Below are positions 23,690 through 31,868 of a DNA stretch of 39,911 nt, piece by piece. Location of the stretch: positions 1 through 39,911 of the forward strand of contig CAYQVB010000165.1 in NCBI GenBank assembly GCA_964420925.1. The letters run 5' to 3'. Numbering within the stretch: the first letter of the stretch is position 1; every line of letters begins with the position of its first letter. Source of the DNA: JAJEAD01 sp964420925 (GTDB lineage: Bacteria > Pseudomonadota > Gammaproteobacteria > HK1). The position numbers and the translations under genes are program-made. The notes beneath the pieces were generated by a model. That model had not been told where the DNA came from. It searched no databases and saw nothing but the letters and a program-made list of their open reading frames with translations.

Positions 23690-25219
23690 GTGGACGCCCT
23701 ATGGGCCCTGTTCGCCACCCCGTTGCTGGACTACGGGTTCATGCGGCACGCGCTGGCGGTGGTCGTCGTCGTGGGCGTCACGTCGTCGGTGCTCTCCTGC
23801 CTGCTCGTGGTGCGCCGGCAGGCGCTGATGGGAGATGCGATCTCCCATTCCGTCCTGCTCGGAGTGGTGCTCGGCTGGATGCTCGGCCGGCACGCGGGCA
23901 TTTTCTGGGGCGCGCTCGCGAGCGGCATCCTGAGCGGAGTCGCGATCACCTACGTCGAGCGCAACAGCCGGGTGAAGCTCGACGCGGCGATGGGGGTGTT
24001 CTTCACCTTCGCGTTCGCGCTCGGTCTCGCGATCATCAGCATGGTCAGGCCCACCGGCATCGACCTCTTCCACGTCCTGTTCGGAAACGTGCTCGGGGTC
24101 GGACGCGAGGAGCTGGCCCTGACCGCGCTCTGCGGCGTGCTGGTGCTCGGCACGCTCGGCATCTTCTACCGGGGATTCCATCTCTGGAGCTTCGACGAGC
24201 AGATGGCGCGGGCCGCGGGCGTTCCCACCGGACTCCTGCACTACCTCTTCACCGCCCTGCTCTCGGCCACCATCGTCGCGTCGCTGCAGGCGGTCGGGCT
24301 CATCCTCGTCATCGCGATGCTGGTGACGCCGGGCGCCACCGCCTATCTCCTGACCAATCGCCTGGGCTCGATGATGGCGATCGCGGCGGCAGTCGGACTG
24401 CTGGCGAGCGTCGGCGGCCTGTACGGCTCGTACTACCTCGATGTCGCCTCGGGGCCGGCCATGGTCATCATGGTCAGCGTCTTCTTCGGCGTCGCGTTCC
24501 TGTTTGCCCCGCAGCAGGGCGTCCTCGCCCGGGCCCGGGCGCGCCGAGGGCAGCAACGGGCCTCGCTCGACGAGGACGTGCTGCGCGCGGTGGTCACGCT
24601 GGACTGGGAGTTCGGCAAGCGGGTCGACGCGCGCCTGCTCTCCGAGCGACTGGCCACGTCCCTGCGAAGCGTGCGGGGGGCGCTGCGGCGTCTGCGTGCG
24701 CGAGGGCTGCTCCTGCCGGGCAAGGAGAGCATGCACGCGACGCCGAAGGGGGTCGAGACCGCCGCTCCTCTCGTGCGCCGCCATCGTGTCATCGAGAGCT
24801 ACCTGTACCAGGTCGAAGGCTACGCGATGGCGGACCTCCACGCCGCCGCCGAAGCGCTGGAGCACGACATCGACCCCGAGACCCTCGAGTACATGCAGGG
24901 CCGGCTCAGCGATGCCGCCTTCGATCCCCACGGACATCGTATCCCGCGCGGGGAGGGCGACCTGAGACCGGTCTCCGCCGCTCCCTTGACCGAGCTCCCG
25001 GCGGGTATTGCCGGGCGTATCTCGATGCTCGACGACGACCGGAGCGATATCCTGCTCGATCTCACCGAGCAGGGGCTGCTGCCGAAGGCGCCGCTGCGGG
25101 TGCTCCGCCGCTCGCAGGACTCGGTGGAAGTCAGCGTCGGCGGGCGTGAGACCGTGCTGTCGCCGGAGCAGGCGAGACGGGTGTTCGTGACCCCCATGTC
25201 AGTGGCTCCCGCCGGCTGA
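23690..25219 (+). CDS. metal ABC permease fused to DtxR/MntR-type repressor (YtgCR-like)
   Basis: Protein of 509 aa combining two functions. Residues 1-275 are an ABC-3 family permease with about eight membrane segments (RQALMGDAISHSVLLGVVLG, VLFGNVLG, ARAAGVPTGLLHYLF, VAMLVTPGATAYLL-like block). Residues 285-350 are a winged helix (LSERLATSLRSVRGALRRLRARG). Residues 360-420 form the DtxR dimerisation and metal region: RRHRVIES (H365, E369) and AEALEHDID (E388, E391, H392). Residues 430-500 look like the SH3/FeoA-like end. Glu at 388, where DtxR has Cys, gives the E-x-x-E-H pattern of the manganese repressor MntR. The same fusion is known as chlamydial YtgCR, where the repressor half is released. 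Start is GTG. Confidence 0.9.
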   Translation: MDALWALFATPLLDYGFMRHALAVVVVVGVTSSVLSCLLVVRRQALMGDAISHSVLLGVVLGWMLGRHAGIFWGALASGILSGVAITYVERNSRVKLDAAMGVFFTFAFALGLAIISMVRPTGIDLFHVLFGNVLGVGREELALTALCGVLVLGTLGIFYRGFHLWSFDEQMARAAGVPTGLLHYLFTALLSATIVASLQAVGLILVIAMLVTPGATAYLLTNRLGSMMAIAAAVGLLASVGGLYGSYYLDVASGPAMVIMVSVFFGVAFLFAPQQGVLARARARRGQQRASLDEDVLRAVVTLDWEFGKRVDARLLSERLATSLRSVRGALRRLRARGLLLPGKESMHATPKGVETAAPLVRRHRVIESYLYQVEGYAMADLHAAAEALEHDIDPETLEYMQGRLSDAAFDPHGHRIPRGEGDLRPVSAAPLTELPAGIAGRISMLDDDRSDILLDLTEQGLLPKAPLRVLRRSQDSVEVSVGGRETVLSPEQARRVFVTPMSVAPAG

Positions 25220-26320
25220 GTGTGGGGTGCGGGAGTGCGGGGACTGGAAGACTGGTTGTCGCGGGAGTTCGGCGAGCCCGTCCGTATCGAGGCGGCGGAA
25301 CGGGTCGGCGGCGGCACAGAGCGCGAGATCTGGAAGGTCGCCATCACGAGTGCGCATCACGGGACGCCTCTCCGGCGCTTGCGCCTCGTTCGGGGCGAGC
25401 CTCCTCCGGGGTCGGAGACCGGCCTTTCCCGGGCCGAGGAATTCGCCGTGCTGCGTGCCGCGCACGAAGCCGGGGTTCTCGTCCCTCGCCCGCTCCTCCT
25501 CTGCGAGGACGCGGACGTGTTCGGCGCACCTTTCTTCATCACTCGATTCGTTCGGGCGAAAGTGAATACGGAGCCGGCCGATCCGGTCTCGGGCGAAAGG
25601 GACGGGATGTTCCCGCTCCTGCGAGCCTCCTCCGGAGGGTCTCGCGAATCTTCTACGCCTGGGAGTGGGTTACCTGTTCCCGACATCGCGGCGCAATGGG
25701 GCCGGGAGATCGCGAAGGCGCACCGAATCACGCCGCAACACGCCTCCCTTCGTGTCCTGATTGAAGCTCCGAGGGAAGTGCACGGCGCCCGGATCGATCG
25801 CTATCGCCAGCGCCTCGACATGCTCGGGGACCCTCAGCCGGCACTGGAGTGGGTGATGCGCCAGCTCGAACGCAACGCACCCGAAAGCACGGGGACTGTG
25901 CTTTGCCACGGCGCACCGGGCGCTTCGAGCTGCATCGTCGAGGACGATGAGCTGGTGGCCATCCTGGACTGGCAATGGAGCCGATGGGGCGACCCTTACG
26001 AAGACATCGGGGAGTATTGCGCTGCGTGCCGGCGACTCGCCGCTCCGCGACGTGATGGCACGGCAGACGCAGCGAGGACCGGATTTCTCGACGGCTACCG
26101 GCAGGAATCCCGGCGCAACATCGACGCCGATATGGTCCGTTTCTGGGAGGTCATGGCGACTCTGGGACGAGCGGTGGTCGAGCTCGAACAGGGCCATCGC
26201 TTCGTCGCGGGCAGCGAAGGCTCCATCGAGCTCGCATTGCAGAGCCGTCGGGTGGCGGAGATGGAAATCGACCTCCTGGCGGAGACGGACCGGCTCGCGA
26301 TGGAGCGCGCCCATGCTTAA
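25220..26320 (+). CDS. phosphotransferase (APH family) protein with degenerate active site
   Basis: APH/choline-kinase-fold protein of 366 aa from GTG (an alternative in-frame GTG is at 25235). The nucleotide loop GGGTEREIWKV, the hinge FFITRFV and AILDWQWSRWGDPYEDIGEY (with the Mg-binding D250) are present. The catalytic Brenner motif, normally HGDxxxxN, reads H230-G-A-P-G-A-S-S: the catalytic Asp is Ala and the Asn is missing. Residues 115-155 hold an unusual low-complexity insert (SSGGSRESSTPGSG). It begins immediately after the permease-repressor stop and overlaps the DUF6285 gene by 8 bases. APH plus DUF6285 is a recurrent pair in acyl-CoA metabolism clusters. Confidence 0.82.
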   Translation: MWGAGVRGLEDWLSREFGEPVRIEAAERVGGGTEREIWKVAITSAHHGTPLRRLRLVRGEPPPGSETGLSRAEEFAVLRAAHEAGVLVPRPLLLCEDADVFGAPFFITRFVRAKVNTEPADPVSGERDGMFPLLRASSGGSRESSTPGSGLPVPDIAAQWGREIAKAHRITPQHASLRVLIEAPREVHGARIDRYRQRLDMLGDPQPALEWVMRQLERNAPESTGTVLCHGAPGASSCIVEDDELVAILDWQWSRWGDPYEDIGEYCAACRRLAAPRRDGTADAARTGFLDGYRQESRRNIDADMVRFWEVMATLGRAVVELEQGHRFVAGSEGSIELALQSRRVAEMEIDLLAETDRLAMERAHA

Positions 26321-26714
26321 TCCTCCGCTCGGCCACGACCTTCTCGCGAGCGCCCGCGCGCTCCTGCTCGACGATCTGTTGCCGGAGCTGCCGCCCGCGC
26401 AGGTGCGGAAGATCCGGATGATTGCGGACGCGATGGGGATTGCGGAACGTGAGCTGCACGACTCCGTGAACGTGGCGAGCCGCGAGCTCCGGCTCCTGGC
26501 CGAACTCTACGATGAGACGCCTCCGCCCCTGCTCGCACCGGACGATACCGCCGAACACCTGCGCAGCATGAACGCACGCCTCGTCCGTGACATCCGGGCC
26601 GGAGTGCTCGACCGGCACAAGGCCGGGCGTCTGCGCCGCGTGCTCCTCGATCAGGTGCTCTCCCGGCTGCGGATCGCGAGCCCTGCGTACCTGCGCGCAA
26701 GCGGCTACGGCTGA
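26313..26714 (+). CDS. DUF6285 domain protein
   Basis: Small helical protein of 133 aa. HDLLASARALLLDDLLPELP, RKIRMIADAMGIAERELH and a C-terminal LDQVLSRLRIASPAYL match the DUF6285 family, which is usually encoded directly after an APH-family phosphotransferase and near an acyl-CoA dehydrogenase. The ATG at 26313 lies within the last codons of the phosphotransferase gene (8-base overlap), so the two are translationally coupled. The 3' end overlaps the convergent MFS gene by 10 bases. Function unknown. Confidence 0.8.
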   Translation: MLNPPLGHDLLASARALLLDDLLPELPPAQVRKIRMIADAMGIAERELHDSVNVASRELRLLAELYDETPPPLLAPDDTAEHLRSMNARLVRDIRAGVLDRHKAGRLRRVLLDQVLSRLRIASPAYLRASGYG

Positions 26715-27937
26715 GATGCCGAGACAGGCTCCATCTCGGACTCCCGAATCTGGCGCAATGCACCGCGCATGAACAGGATGAGCAGGGCCGGGACGGCGAC
26801 CACCACGGCCATCGCATACATTGCCGTGTCGAGCCCGAAACCGTCGCTCAGGAGCCCGAATCCGATCGGGCCCGCGACGGAAGCGATGCTCACCAGGGTG
26901 TAGACGAGGGCGAAGCCGCGGGAGTGCCGCCTTTCGTCCACGAGATCGCCCACGGTGCCGTAGGTGATGGTTGAGGATCCTTGCAGGACCACCCCGGCGA
27001 GGGGCAGCAGGCAGAATGCGATCATGGCCGGCGCGGCCACCACGGCCAGGATCGCGGCTGCGCACAGGAGTTCGACGGCAAACAGGGCTCGGATCGGTCC
27101 CGTCCGTGCAGCGAGGAGGCCGCATCCGAACTTGCCGGCGATGCCGCCGGCGAGCGTCAGCACGACCGCGAATCCGGCAAGCCCGACCGGAACCTCCTTT
27201 TCGAGCATCAGGAAGGCGACGAACACGAGAAAGGCGTCCTGCACCGCGATGTCGAGCAGCACGATTGCGGCGAGGATCGCGAACCCGGTGCGGCTGCGGA
27301 TGCCCCAGTCGGTGCCGCCCCGCGGGCGCCGGGGCCCGGCGGCGAGCTTCGGCGCACCGACGCCGATGGCGCGCAATACGAAGATCAGTCCGATGCCCGC
27401 GGCCACCGCGAGCGCACCATATCCCGCGGCCACGTGGGGCCAGGCCACGCCCGCGCCGAGCAGAGTGGTCAAGAGTCCCGTGAAGAGGAGCTTCCCGGTA
27501 TCGCCGCTCGAGTTGTACACACCGAGCGCAGTACGCCGCGAGGGACCCGAGAACACGCCGCTCACGAGCGACGACGAAAGCGCATGCTGGAAGGCGGCGC
27601 CGCATCCCGCGAGGCAGAGCCCGAGCAGCAACCCGGTGAATCCCTCCGATATCGACACCGCGATGTAGCCCGTGCCCGCGCAGAGCAACCCGAAGGTCAG
27701 AAGGTTGCGTTGTCCGAATCGCTCCGAGAGCACGCCCGAAGGCAGCTCCAGCAGACCCATGGCGGCACCGTGGGCGGCACGGACCACCCCGACCTGAGCG
27801 AAGCTGAGGCCGAAGGTCTGCGCGAGGATCGGGAGCAGGATATAGATCGATGAAGTGAGCCCGTCCTGGACCCCGTGGGTCGCGCAGCAGGCGCTGAGCG
27901 CGAGCTTTCGCTGGCTGCTTTGGTTCGCTCCGCTCAT
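26705..27937 (-). CDS. MFS transporter (fosmidomycin-resistance-like)
   Basis: Major facilitator of 410 aa with 12 predicted membrane segments. LSACCATHGVQDGLTSSIYILLP at the start and GLLELPSGVLSERFGQRNLL (motif A equivalent) are similar to the FsrA/FSR fosmidomycin-resistance group. A cytoplasmic loop (PKLAAGPRRPRGGTDWGI) separates the two halves. Substrate unknown. It has 123 bases of space from the SMP-30/isochorismatase gene, both on the minus strand, so they could be co-transcribed. Confidence 0.88.
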   Translation of the reverse strand: MSGANQSSQRKLALSACCATHGVQDGLTSSIYILLPILAQTFGLSFAQVGVVRAAHGAAMGLLELPSGVLSERFGQRNLLTFGLLCAGTGYIAVSISEGFTGLLLGLCLAGCGAAFQHALSSSLVSGVFSGPSRRTALGVYNSSGDTGKLLFTGLLTTLLGAGVAWPHVAAGYGALAVAAGIGLIFVLRAIGVGAPKLAAGPRRPRGGTDWGIRSRTGFAILAAIVLLDIAVQDAFLVFVAFLMLEKEVPVGLAGFAVVLTLAGGIAGKFGCGLLAARTGPIRALFAVELLCAAAILAVVAAPAMIAFCLLPLAGVVLQGSSTITYGTVGDLVDERRHSRGFALVYTLVSIASVAGPIGFGLLSDGFGLDTAMYAMAVVVAVPALLILFMRGALRQIRESEMEPVSASQP

Positions 27938-28060
27938 GTTTCGTCCGTTGCCGCGGGGTGCTGCTCTCCCCGGCGTTTGTCAGCTCAGCGCCTTCGTTGC
28001 GGAATCAGAGTTCTGAAGATTCGATTCGCGTGCCACCCTGCGGTGGATCGAGCGTCCCGC

Positions 28061-29716
28061 TCACGCGCCGAGCGCCGCGATCACGTCGTCGGTGCGGGTC
28101 ACGATGGCGACGTTCTGCAGTGCGAAGCCGATGCTCGCGGCGTGCCAGTCCGCGTTCATCGTCGAGCAGGCGTCCTCGGGCACGATCATGAAATAGCCCT
28201 TGTCGGCGCCGGTGCGCGCGGTGTGCTCGATCGACATGTTGGTCCACGCGCCGGTGTCGATGAGGATGTCACGCTCTCCCGACTTGAGGACGGTTTCGAG
28301 CGAAGACCCTTCCCACGCGCTCATGCGCATCTTGGTGACCACGTGGTCGCCCGGCCGGGGCTCCAGGCCCTCGACCGGCGCCGCGCCCCAGGTCCCGTGC
28401 ACCAGGGCGTTGGCGTCGGCGAGCCCCTCGAAGAGCGGGGCGTTGAGGGTGAGCCCCGGCGCACCCGGCTCGACCAGGAAGTGGACGTGCACCACCATCA
28501 CCCCGCGGGCGCGGCAGTGCTCCGCGAGGCGGCGGATGTTCTCGATCACGTTCTGCTCGCGCGCATGCTGCGGCGAGCCGCTGTCGGCGAAGGCGCCGCC
28601 CTCGGAGACCACGTCGTGCTGCATGTCCTGGATGATGAGGGCGGTGCGCGCCGGGTCGAGGGTGAGTCCGCTGCGAAGGGTCGTGTCGCCCGAGCCGCTT
28701 GCCCCCGCCATGGAGGAGGATCGGGTGCGGGGTACGGCGGCGGCGCGCGAGCCTGGGGAATCGGCCCTGGATCGTGGACGGCGCAGCGCGCTGCGCCGCT
28801 CCTCTTCCGCCCGGCGCATGAAGGGCTCCACGTGGGGTCCGACCTTCGTCTCGACCGCGTACACCGAAGTCGTCGCGCACACGAAGAGGGTGCGAAATGA
28901 AGGTCCGCCCCAGTGCAGGTTCGCCGGCATTTCGGGAATCCGCACCGTGCCGAGCTGCGCACCGTCCGGGGCGTAGATCCGGATGCCCCCCGGCGCGGTC
29001 AGCCAGATGTTCCCCTTCTCGTCGCACTTCATCCCGTCGGGAACCCCCGCTTCCCGAGAAGAGCGGATGCCCTGCGCGAAGAGGCGTCCCCGTGAGAGGG
29101 AGCCGTCGGGGGCGACGTCGAAGACCCGGATGAGCGCCCGCGTGGTGTCGTTGATGTAGAGCTTGCTCTCGTCGGGGGAGAAGCAGAGGCCGTTCGGCTG
29201 ATCGAAGAGGCGCCGGTCGACCACGAGATGCAGGTCCCCGGACGGCGACACCCGGAATACTCCCTGCCAGCCGAGCTCGCGGGGGCGTTCCACCCCGAAG
29301 CCGGGCATGCGCCCGAACCAGGGATCGGTGAAGTAGATGGAGCCATCGGAGCGCACGCACACGTCGTTGGGGCTGTTGAGCTCCTTGCCTTCGAAGTGCG
29401 AGGCGAGGATCTCGCGCTCGCCCGAGGGGCGCAGCCGCACCAGGCTCGACGTGGAGTGCTCGCAGATGACGAGGTTCAGCTCCGCGTCGTAGGTCAGGCC
29501 GTTGCACTTGTTGGAGGGGCGCGCCACTTCACGAACGCCTCCGGTCTCGTCCCAGCGCCGGCGCACGTCGCCCGGCATGTCGGAGAAGAGCAGGTAGTGC
29601 TCGACCGGGTGCCAGAGCGGCCCTTCGGTGAACTCGAATCCGGAGCCGATGCTGCGTACCGGCGCCTCGGCATCGACGAGGGAGGTGAAATCGCTGCGGC
29701 GCACGTCGTGGGTCAT
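28061..29716 (-). CDS. SMP-30/gluconolactonase fused to isochorismatase-like hydrolase
   Basis: Single frame of 551 aa with two enzyme modules. Residues 1-300 are a complete SMP-30/gluconolactonase beta-propeller: metal ligands E31 (TEGPLWHP), the N of SPNDV near 117 and D227 (VPDGM). Residues 353-551 are an isochorismatase-like cysteine hydrolase: D364 (IIQDMQHDVV) and K462 (VVTKMRMSAW) are present, but the nucleophile position in GAWTNMSIEHTAR is Ser495 instead of Cys. The linker 301-350 is Arg/Ser/Ala-rich and looks like translated intergenic DNA. Either a real fusion or two genes joined by loss of a stop. An internal ATG (M336) lacks a Shine-Dalgarno sequence. Lactone followed by amide hydrolysis would fit a two-step ring-opening pathway. 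Confidence 0.82.
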   Translation of the reverse strand: MTHDVRRSDFTSLVDAEAPVRSIGSGFEFTEGPLWHPVEHYLLFSDMPGDVRRRWDETGGVREVARPSNKCNGLTYDAELNLVICEHSTSSLVRLRPSGEREILASHFEGKELNSPNDVCVRSDGSIYFTDPWFGRMPGFGVERPRELGWQGVFRVSPSGDLHLVVDRRLFDQPNGLCFSPDESKLYINDTTRALIRVFDVAPDGSLSRGRLFAQGIRSSREAGVPDGMKCDEKGNIWLTAPGGIRIYAPDGAQLGTVRIPEMPANLHWGGPSFRTLFVCATTSVYAVETKVGPHVEPFMRRAEEERRSALRRPRSRADSPGSRAAAVPRTRSSSMAGASGSGDTTLRSGLTLDPARTALIIQDMQHDVVSEGGAFADSGSPQHAREQNVIENIRRLAEHCRARGVMVVHVHFLVEPGAPGLTLNAPLFEGLADANALVHGTWGAAPVEGLEPRPGDHVVTKMRMSAWEGSSLETVLKSGERDILIDTGAWTNMSIEHTARTGADKGYFMIVPEDACSTMNADWHAASIGFALQNVAIVTRTDDVIAALGA

Positions 29717-29869
29717 TTCTACCTCCTCTTTTACGAGCGCTACGCTCGAGCGGTCCCAGGAACGGCGCGCCGGACAACCGGCCTCAATTGGACTTGGGGC
29801 GAAGGCCGTATTTCAGGTGAGTGAAGGATGGGATTATGCTACCCGACCCCTCGCCGGGACGAAGAGCCG

Positions 29870-30121
29870 ATGAATGAAGCGGCGATCCGGTTGCACGTCG
29901 AACCACTCGAGGAAGGCGGCTTTCTCGCCACGAGCCCCGATGTCCCGGGCCTGGTCGCGGAGGGACGCAGCGTTAGCGAAGCGGTCGAGATTGCGCAGGG
30001 ACTTGCACGAAAGATCGCCGAGTCCTGCATCGAACATGGCGACCCCCTTCCTCGCTCGCTGGCGGATCTCCCTGAAGACGCTTTCGAGCTCGAGTTACTG
30101 GTTCCCGTCAGCGTGCCATAG
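29870..30121 (+). CDS. hicB: HicB family antitoxin
   Basis: Antitoxin of 83 aa with the HicB partial RNase-H fold: IRLHVEPLEEGGFLATSPDVPGLVAEG followed by SVSEAVEIAQGLARKI. It is short and has no separate C-terminal HTH or RHH DNA-binding domain, as in the small HicB forms. ATG at 29870 was chosen because the conserved strand starts three residues later. Its stop codon shares a base with the start of hicA. Gene order is antitoxin first. Confidence 0.87.
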   Translation: MNEAAIRLHVEPLEEGGFLATSPDVPGLVAEGRSVSEAVEIAQGLARKIAESCIEHGDPLPRSLADLPEDAFELELLVPVSVP

Positions 30122-30348
30122 TGGGGCGGCTCGCCGGATTCAAGTATCGAGAGGTAGCTCGACGCCTTCGACAACTCGGTTACGCGTTCGACCGTCCCGG
30201 TCCCGGCAGTCACGAAGTCTGGCGGAATCCTGGCACCGGTCGGAAAGTGACCGTGCCTCGTCACTCTCGGGATATGGCGGAAGGAACACTGCGCGCTATC
30301 CTTCGAGAGGCACGCATCGAGGTCGACGATTTTCTCGCGGCCGGTTGA
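30121..30348 (+). CDS. hicA: HicA family mRNA interferase toxin
   Basis: Toxin of 75 aa with the dsRBD-like HicA fold. KYREVARRLRQLGYAFDRPGPGSHEVW contains the catalytic His (H31 in GSH), followed by KVTVPRHSRDMAEGTLRAILREA. It would cleave mRNA and be neutralised by the upstream HicB. The GTG start shares its G with the TAG stop of hicB, so translation is tightly coupled. It converges with arsI 18 bases downstream. Confidence 0.9.
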   Translation: MGRLAGFKYREVARRLRQLGYAFDRPGPGSHEVWRNPGTGRKVTVPRHSRDMAEGTLRAILREARIEVDDFLAAG

Positions 30349-30372
30349 GACCTCAATCGGAAAATCTCAACC
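30343..30372. terminator. Inverted repeat across the hicA and arsI stop codons
   Basis: GGTTGAGA (30343-30350) and TCTCAACC (30365-30372) form a perfect 8-bp stem with a 14-base loop ending in AAAA. Each arm contains one gene's stop codon. It may act as a bidirectional terminator; there is no strong T tract on either side. Confidence 0.35.
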
Positions 30373-30813
30373 AGCTTCCGAGACCGTCGGCGCGGCGCAG
30401 CAGGATTCGCGCCTGAGGGTGGCCATGCCCCTCGTGTCGTCGCCGTAGTGGTCGATTGTGCCGTGGGTGTGGAAGGTCTCCCACGGTACGCCCTGGGGAT
30501 CCAGCGACCAGGACTTGTCGGACCGGGCGTAGCAGCACTCTGCGGCCTGCTCCTCCAGCAGCGGCGCTTCCGCCTTCGCCAGCCGCTCGGTGATGCCGGC
30601 CAGCTCCGCCTCGCTCTCGACCTGGATTCCGAGATGATTGACGCCCGGGGCGCCGCAGCTCTCGTCGAGCACGAAGTTCACCCGTGGGTCCTCGAGCATC
30701 CACTTCGCGTACCCGGGTTTTCGCACCGTGGGCGCAGCGCCGAACAGCGTGGAGTAGAAGTCGATGGAGGGCTCGAGGTCGGTGACCGCGAGGGAAACGT
30801 GAAGTCGTTTCAT
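30367..30813 (-). CDS. arsI: ArsI-type C-As lyase (glyoxalase fold)
   Basis: Vicinal-oxygen-chelate protein of 148 aa matching ArsI, the Fe(II)-dependent dioxygenase that demethylates trivalent methylarsenicals. Metal ligands H5, H60 (GVNHLGIQV) and E112 (WETFHTHG) are present, and the arsenic-binding vicinal pair C93-C94 sits in CCYARSDKSW. A second cysteine pair, C138-C139, is near the C-terminus. The start at 30811-30813 precedes the conserved KRLHVSLAV; a longer reading adds 11 non-conserved residues. No arsR, arsM or arsenic transporter gene is nearby. CadI-like cadmium-induced proteins are the nearest alternative. Confidence 0.88.
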   Translation of the reverse strand: MKRLHVSLAVTDLEPSIDFYSTLFGAAPTVRKPGYAKWMLEDPRVNFVLDESCGAPGVNHLGIQVESEAELAGITERLAKAEAPLLEEQAAECCYARSDKSWSLDPQGVPWETFHTHGTIDHYGDDTRGMATLRRESCCAAPTVSEAG

Positions 30814-31017
30814 TTGGGAGTACTCCTGAGTCAAGGGTCGGCTCATGCGCGTTCCGAATGATATGTGAGCGGCGCCCCGTCTTCACGAGTCCCCATCGCG
30901 ACCCGCCCGGTCGCGCCCATTGCGGGGAATGTCTCCGCAGCCTGGTGCGGAAAAATGTCTGGCAATCCATCGAAAAGTCGACTACACAGAGCGGAATCCC
31001 CACCGGAAGGAAACGGA

Positions 31018-31782
31018 ATGAGTGCGCCACTGCACGCGGTGCCGCGCCGGAACGTTGTCCACGGGCAGGAACGCCTCGATCTCGCGGCGGCCTTTCGCTG
31101 GGCCGCGCGTCTCAACCTGCACGAGGCGGTGTCCAACCACTTCAGCCTGGTGGTCGAGGAGGAGGGTCCCCGCTTCCTCATCAACCCCAACCAGATGCAT
31201 TTCTCGCGGGTTCGTGCCTCCGACCTGCTTTTGCTCGATGCCGGTGACACCGAACGCCCTTCCGGGCCACATGCTCCTGACCTGACAGCCTGGGGGCTGC
31301 ACGCATCCGTGCACCGGCTGTGCCCCCACGCACGCTGTGCGATGCATGTGCATTCCATCCACGCCACCGTCCTCGCCTGTCTCGCGGACAGCACCCTTCC
31401 GCCGATCGACTTCAACACCGCCACCTTCTACGGGCGCTACGCGATCGACGAGCAGTTCGGCGGCCTCGCCCTGGAAGAGGAGGGGAAGCGCTGCGCCCGG
31501 TTGCTCGCAGACCCCAAGGTCAAGGTGCTGATCCTGGGCAACCACGGCGTGCTCGTGATCGGCGAGAGTGTCGCGGACACGTTCAACCGCCTTTACTTCT
31601 TCGAGCGCGCGGCCGAGACCTGCATCCGGGCGATGCAGACCGGCCGGCCGCTGCGAGTGCTCTCTCACGAGGTCGCCGAACGCACCGCCCGGCAGATCGA
31701 GACCTATCCCGGCCAGGCCGAACGACACTTCGCGGAGCTGAAGGCGATCCTCGACGAGGAAGGCGACAGCTACTCGAGCTGA
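31018..31782 (+). CDS. class II aldolase/adducin family protein
   Basis: Zinc-dependent class II aldolase-fold protein of 254 aa. Landmarks are AVSNHFSLVVEEEGPRFLINP, CAMHVHSIHATVLACL (zinc-binding His residues), and ILGNHGVLVIGESVADTFNRLYFFERAAE with a further His ligand. The family includes L-fuculose- and L-ribulose-phosphate aldolases/epimerases, but this type, ending in a long helical tail, is often found in organic-acid and aromatic catabolic clusters. The start at 31018 follows GGAAGGAAACGGA. It is divergent from arsI and convergent with the amidohydrolase gene. Reaction not assignable. Confidence 0.87.
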   Translation: MSAPLHAVPRRNVVHGQERLDLAAAFRWAARLNLHEAVSNHFSLVVEEEGPRFLINPNQMHFSRVRASDLLLLDAGDTERPSGPHAPDLTAWGLHASVHRLCPHARCAMHVHSIHATVLACLADSTLPPIDFNTATFYGRYAIDEQFGGLALEEEGKRCARLLADPKVKVLILGNHGVLVIGESVADTFNRLYFFERAAETCIRAMQTGRPLRVLSHEVAERTARQIETYPGQAERHFAELKAILDEEGDSYSS

Positions 31783-31868
31783 GGGTTTCGCACGTGAGCA
31801 GTTTCACACCGACGGAGTTACACGGCGCTGGTGCCGGTACTGTTCCGCGGGCCGAGCCCTGCGCTGAT

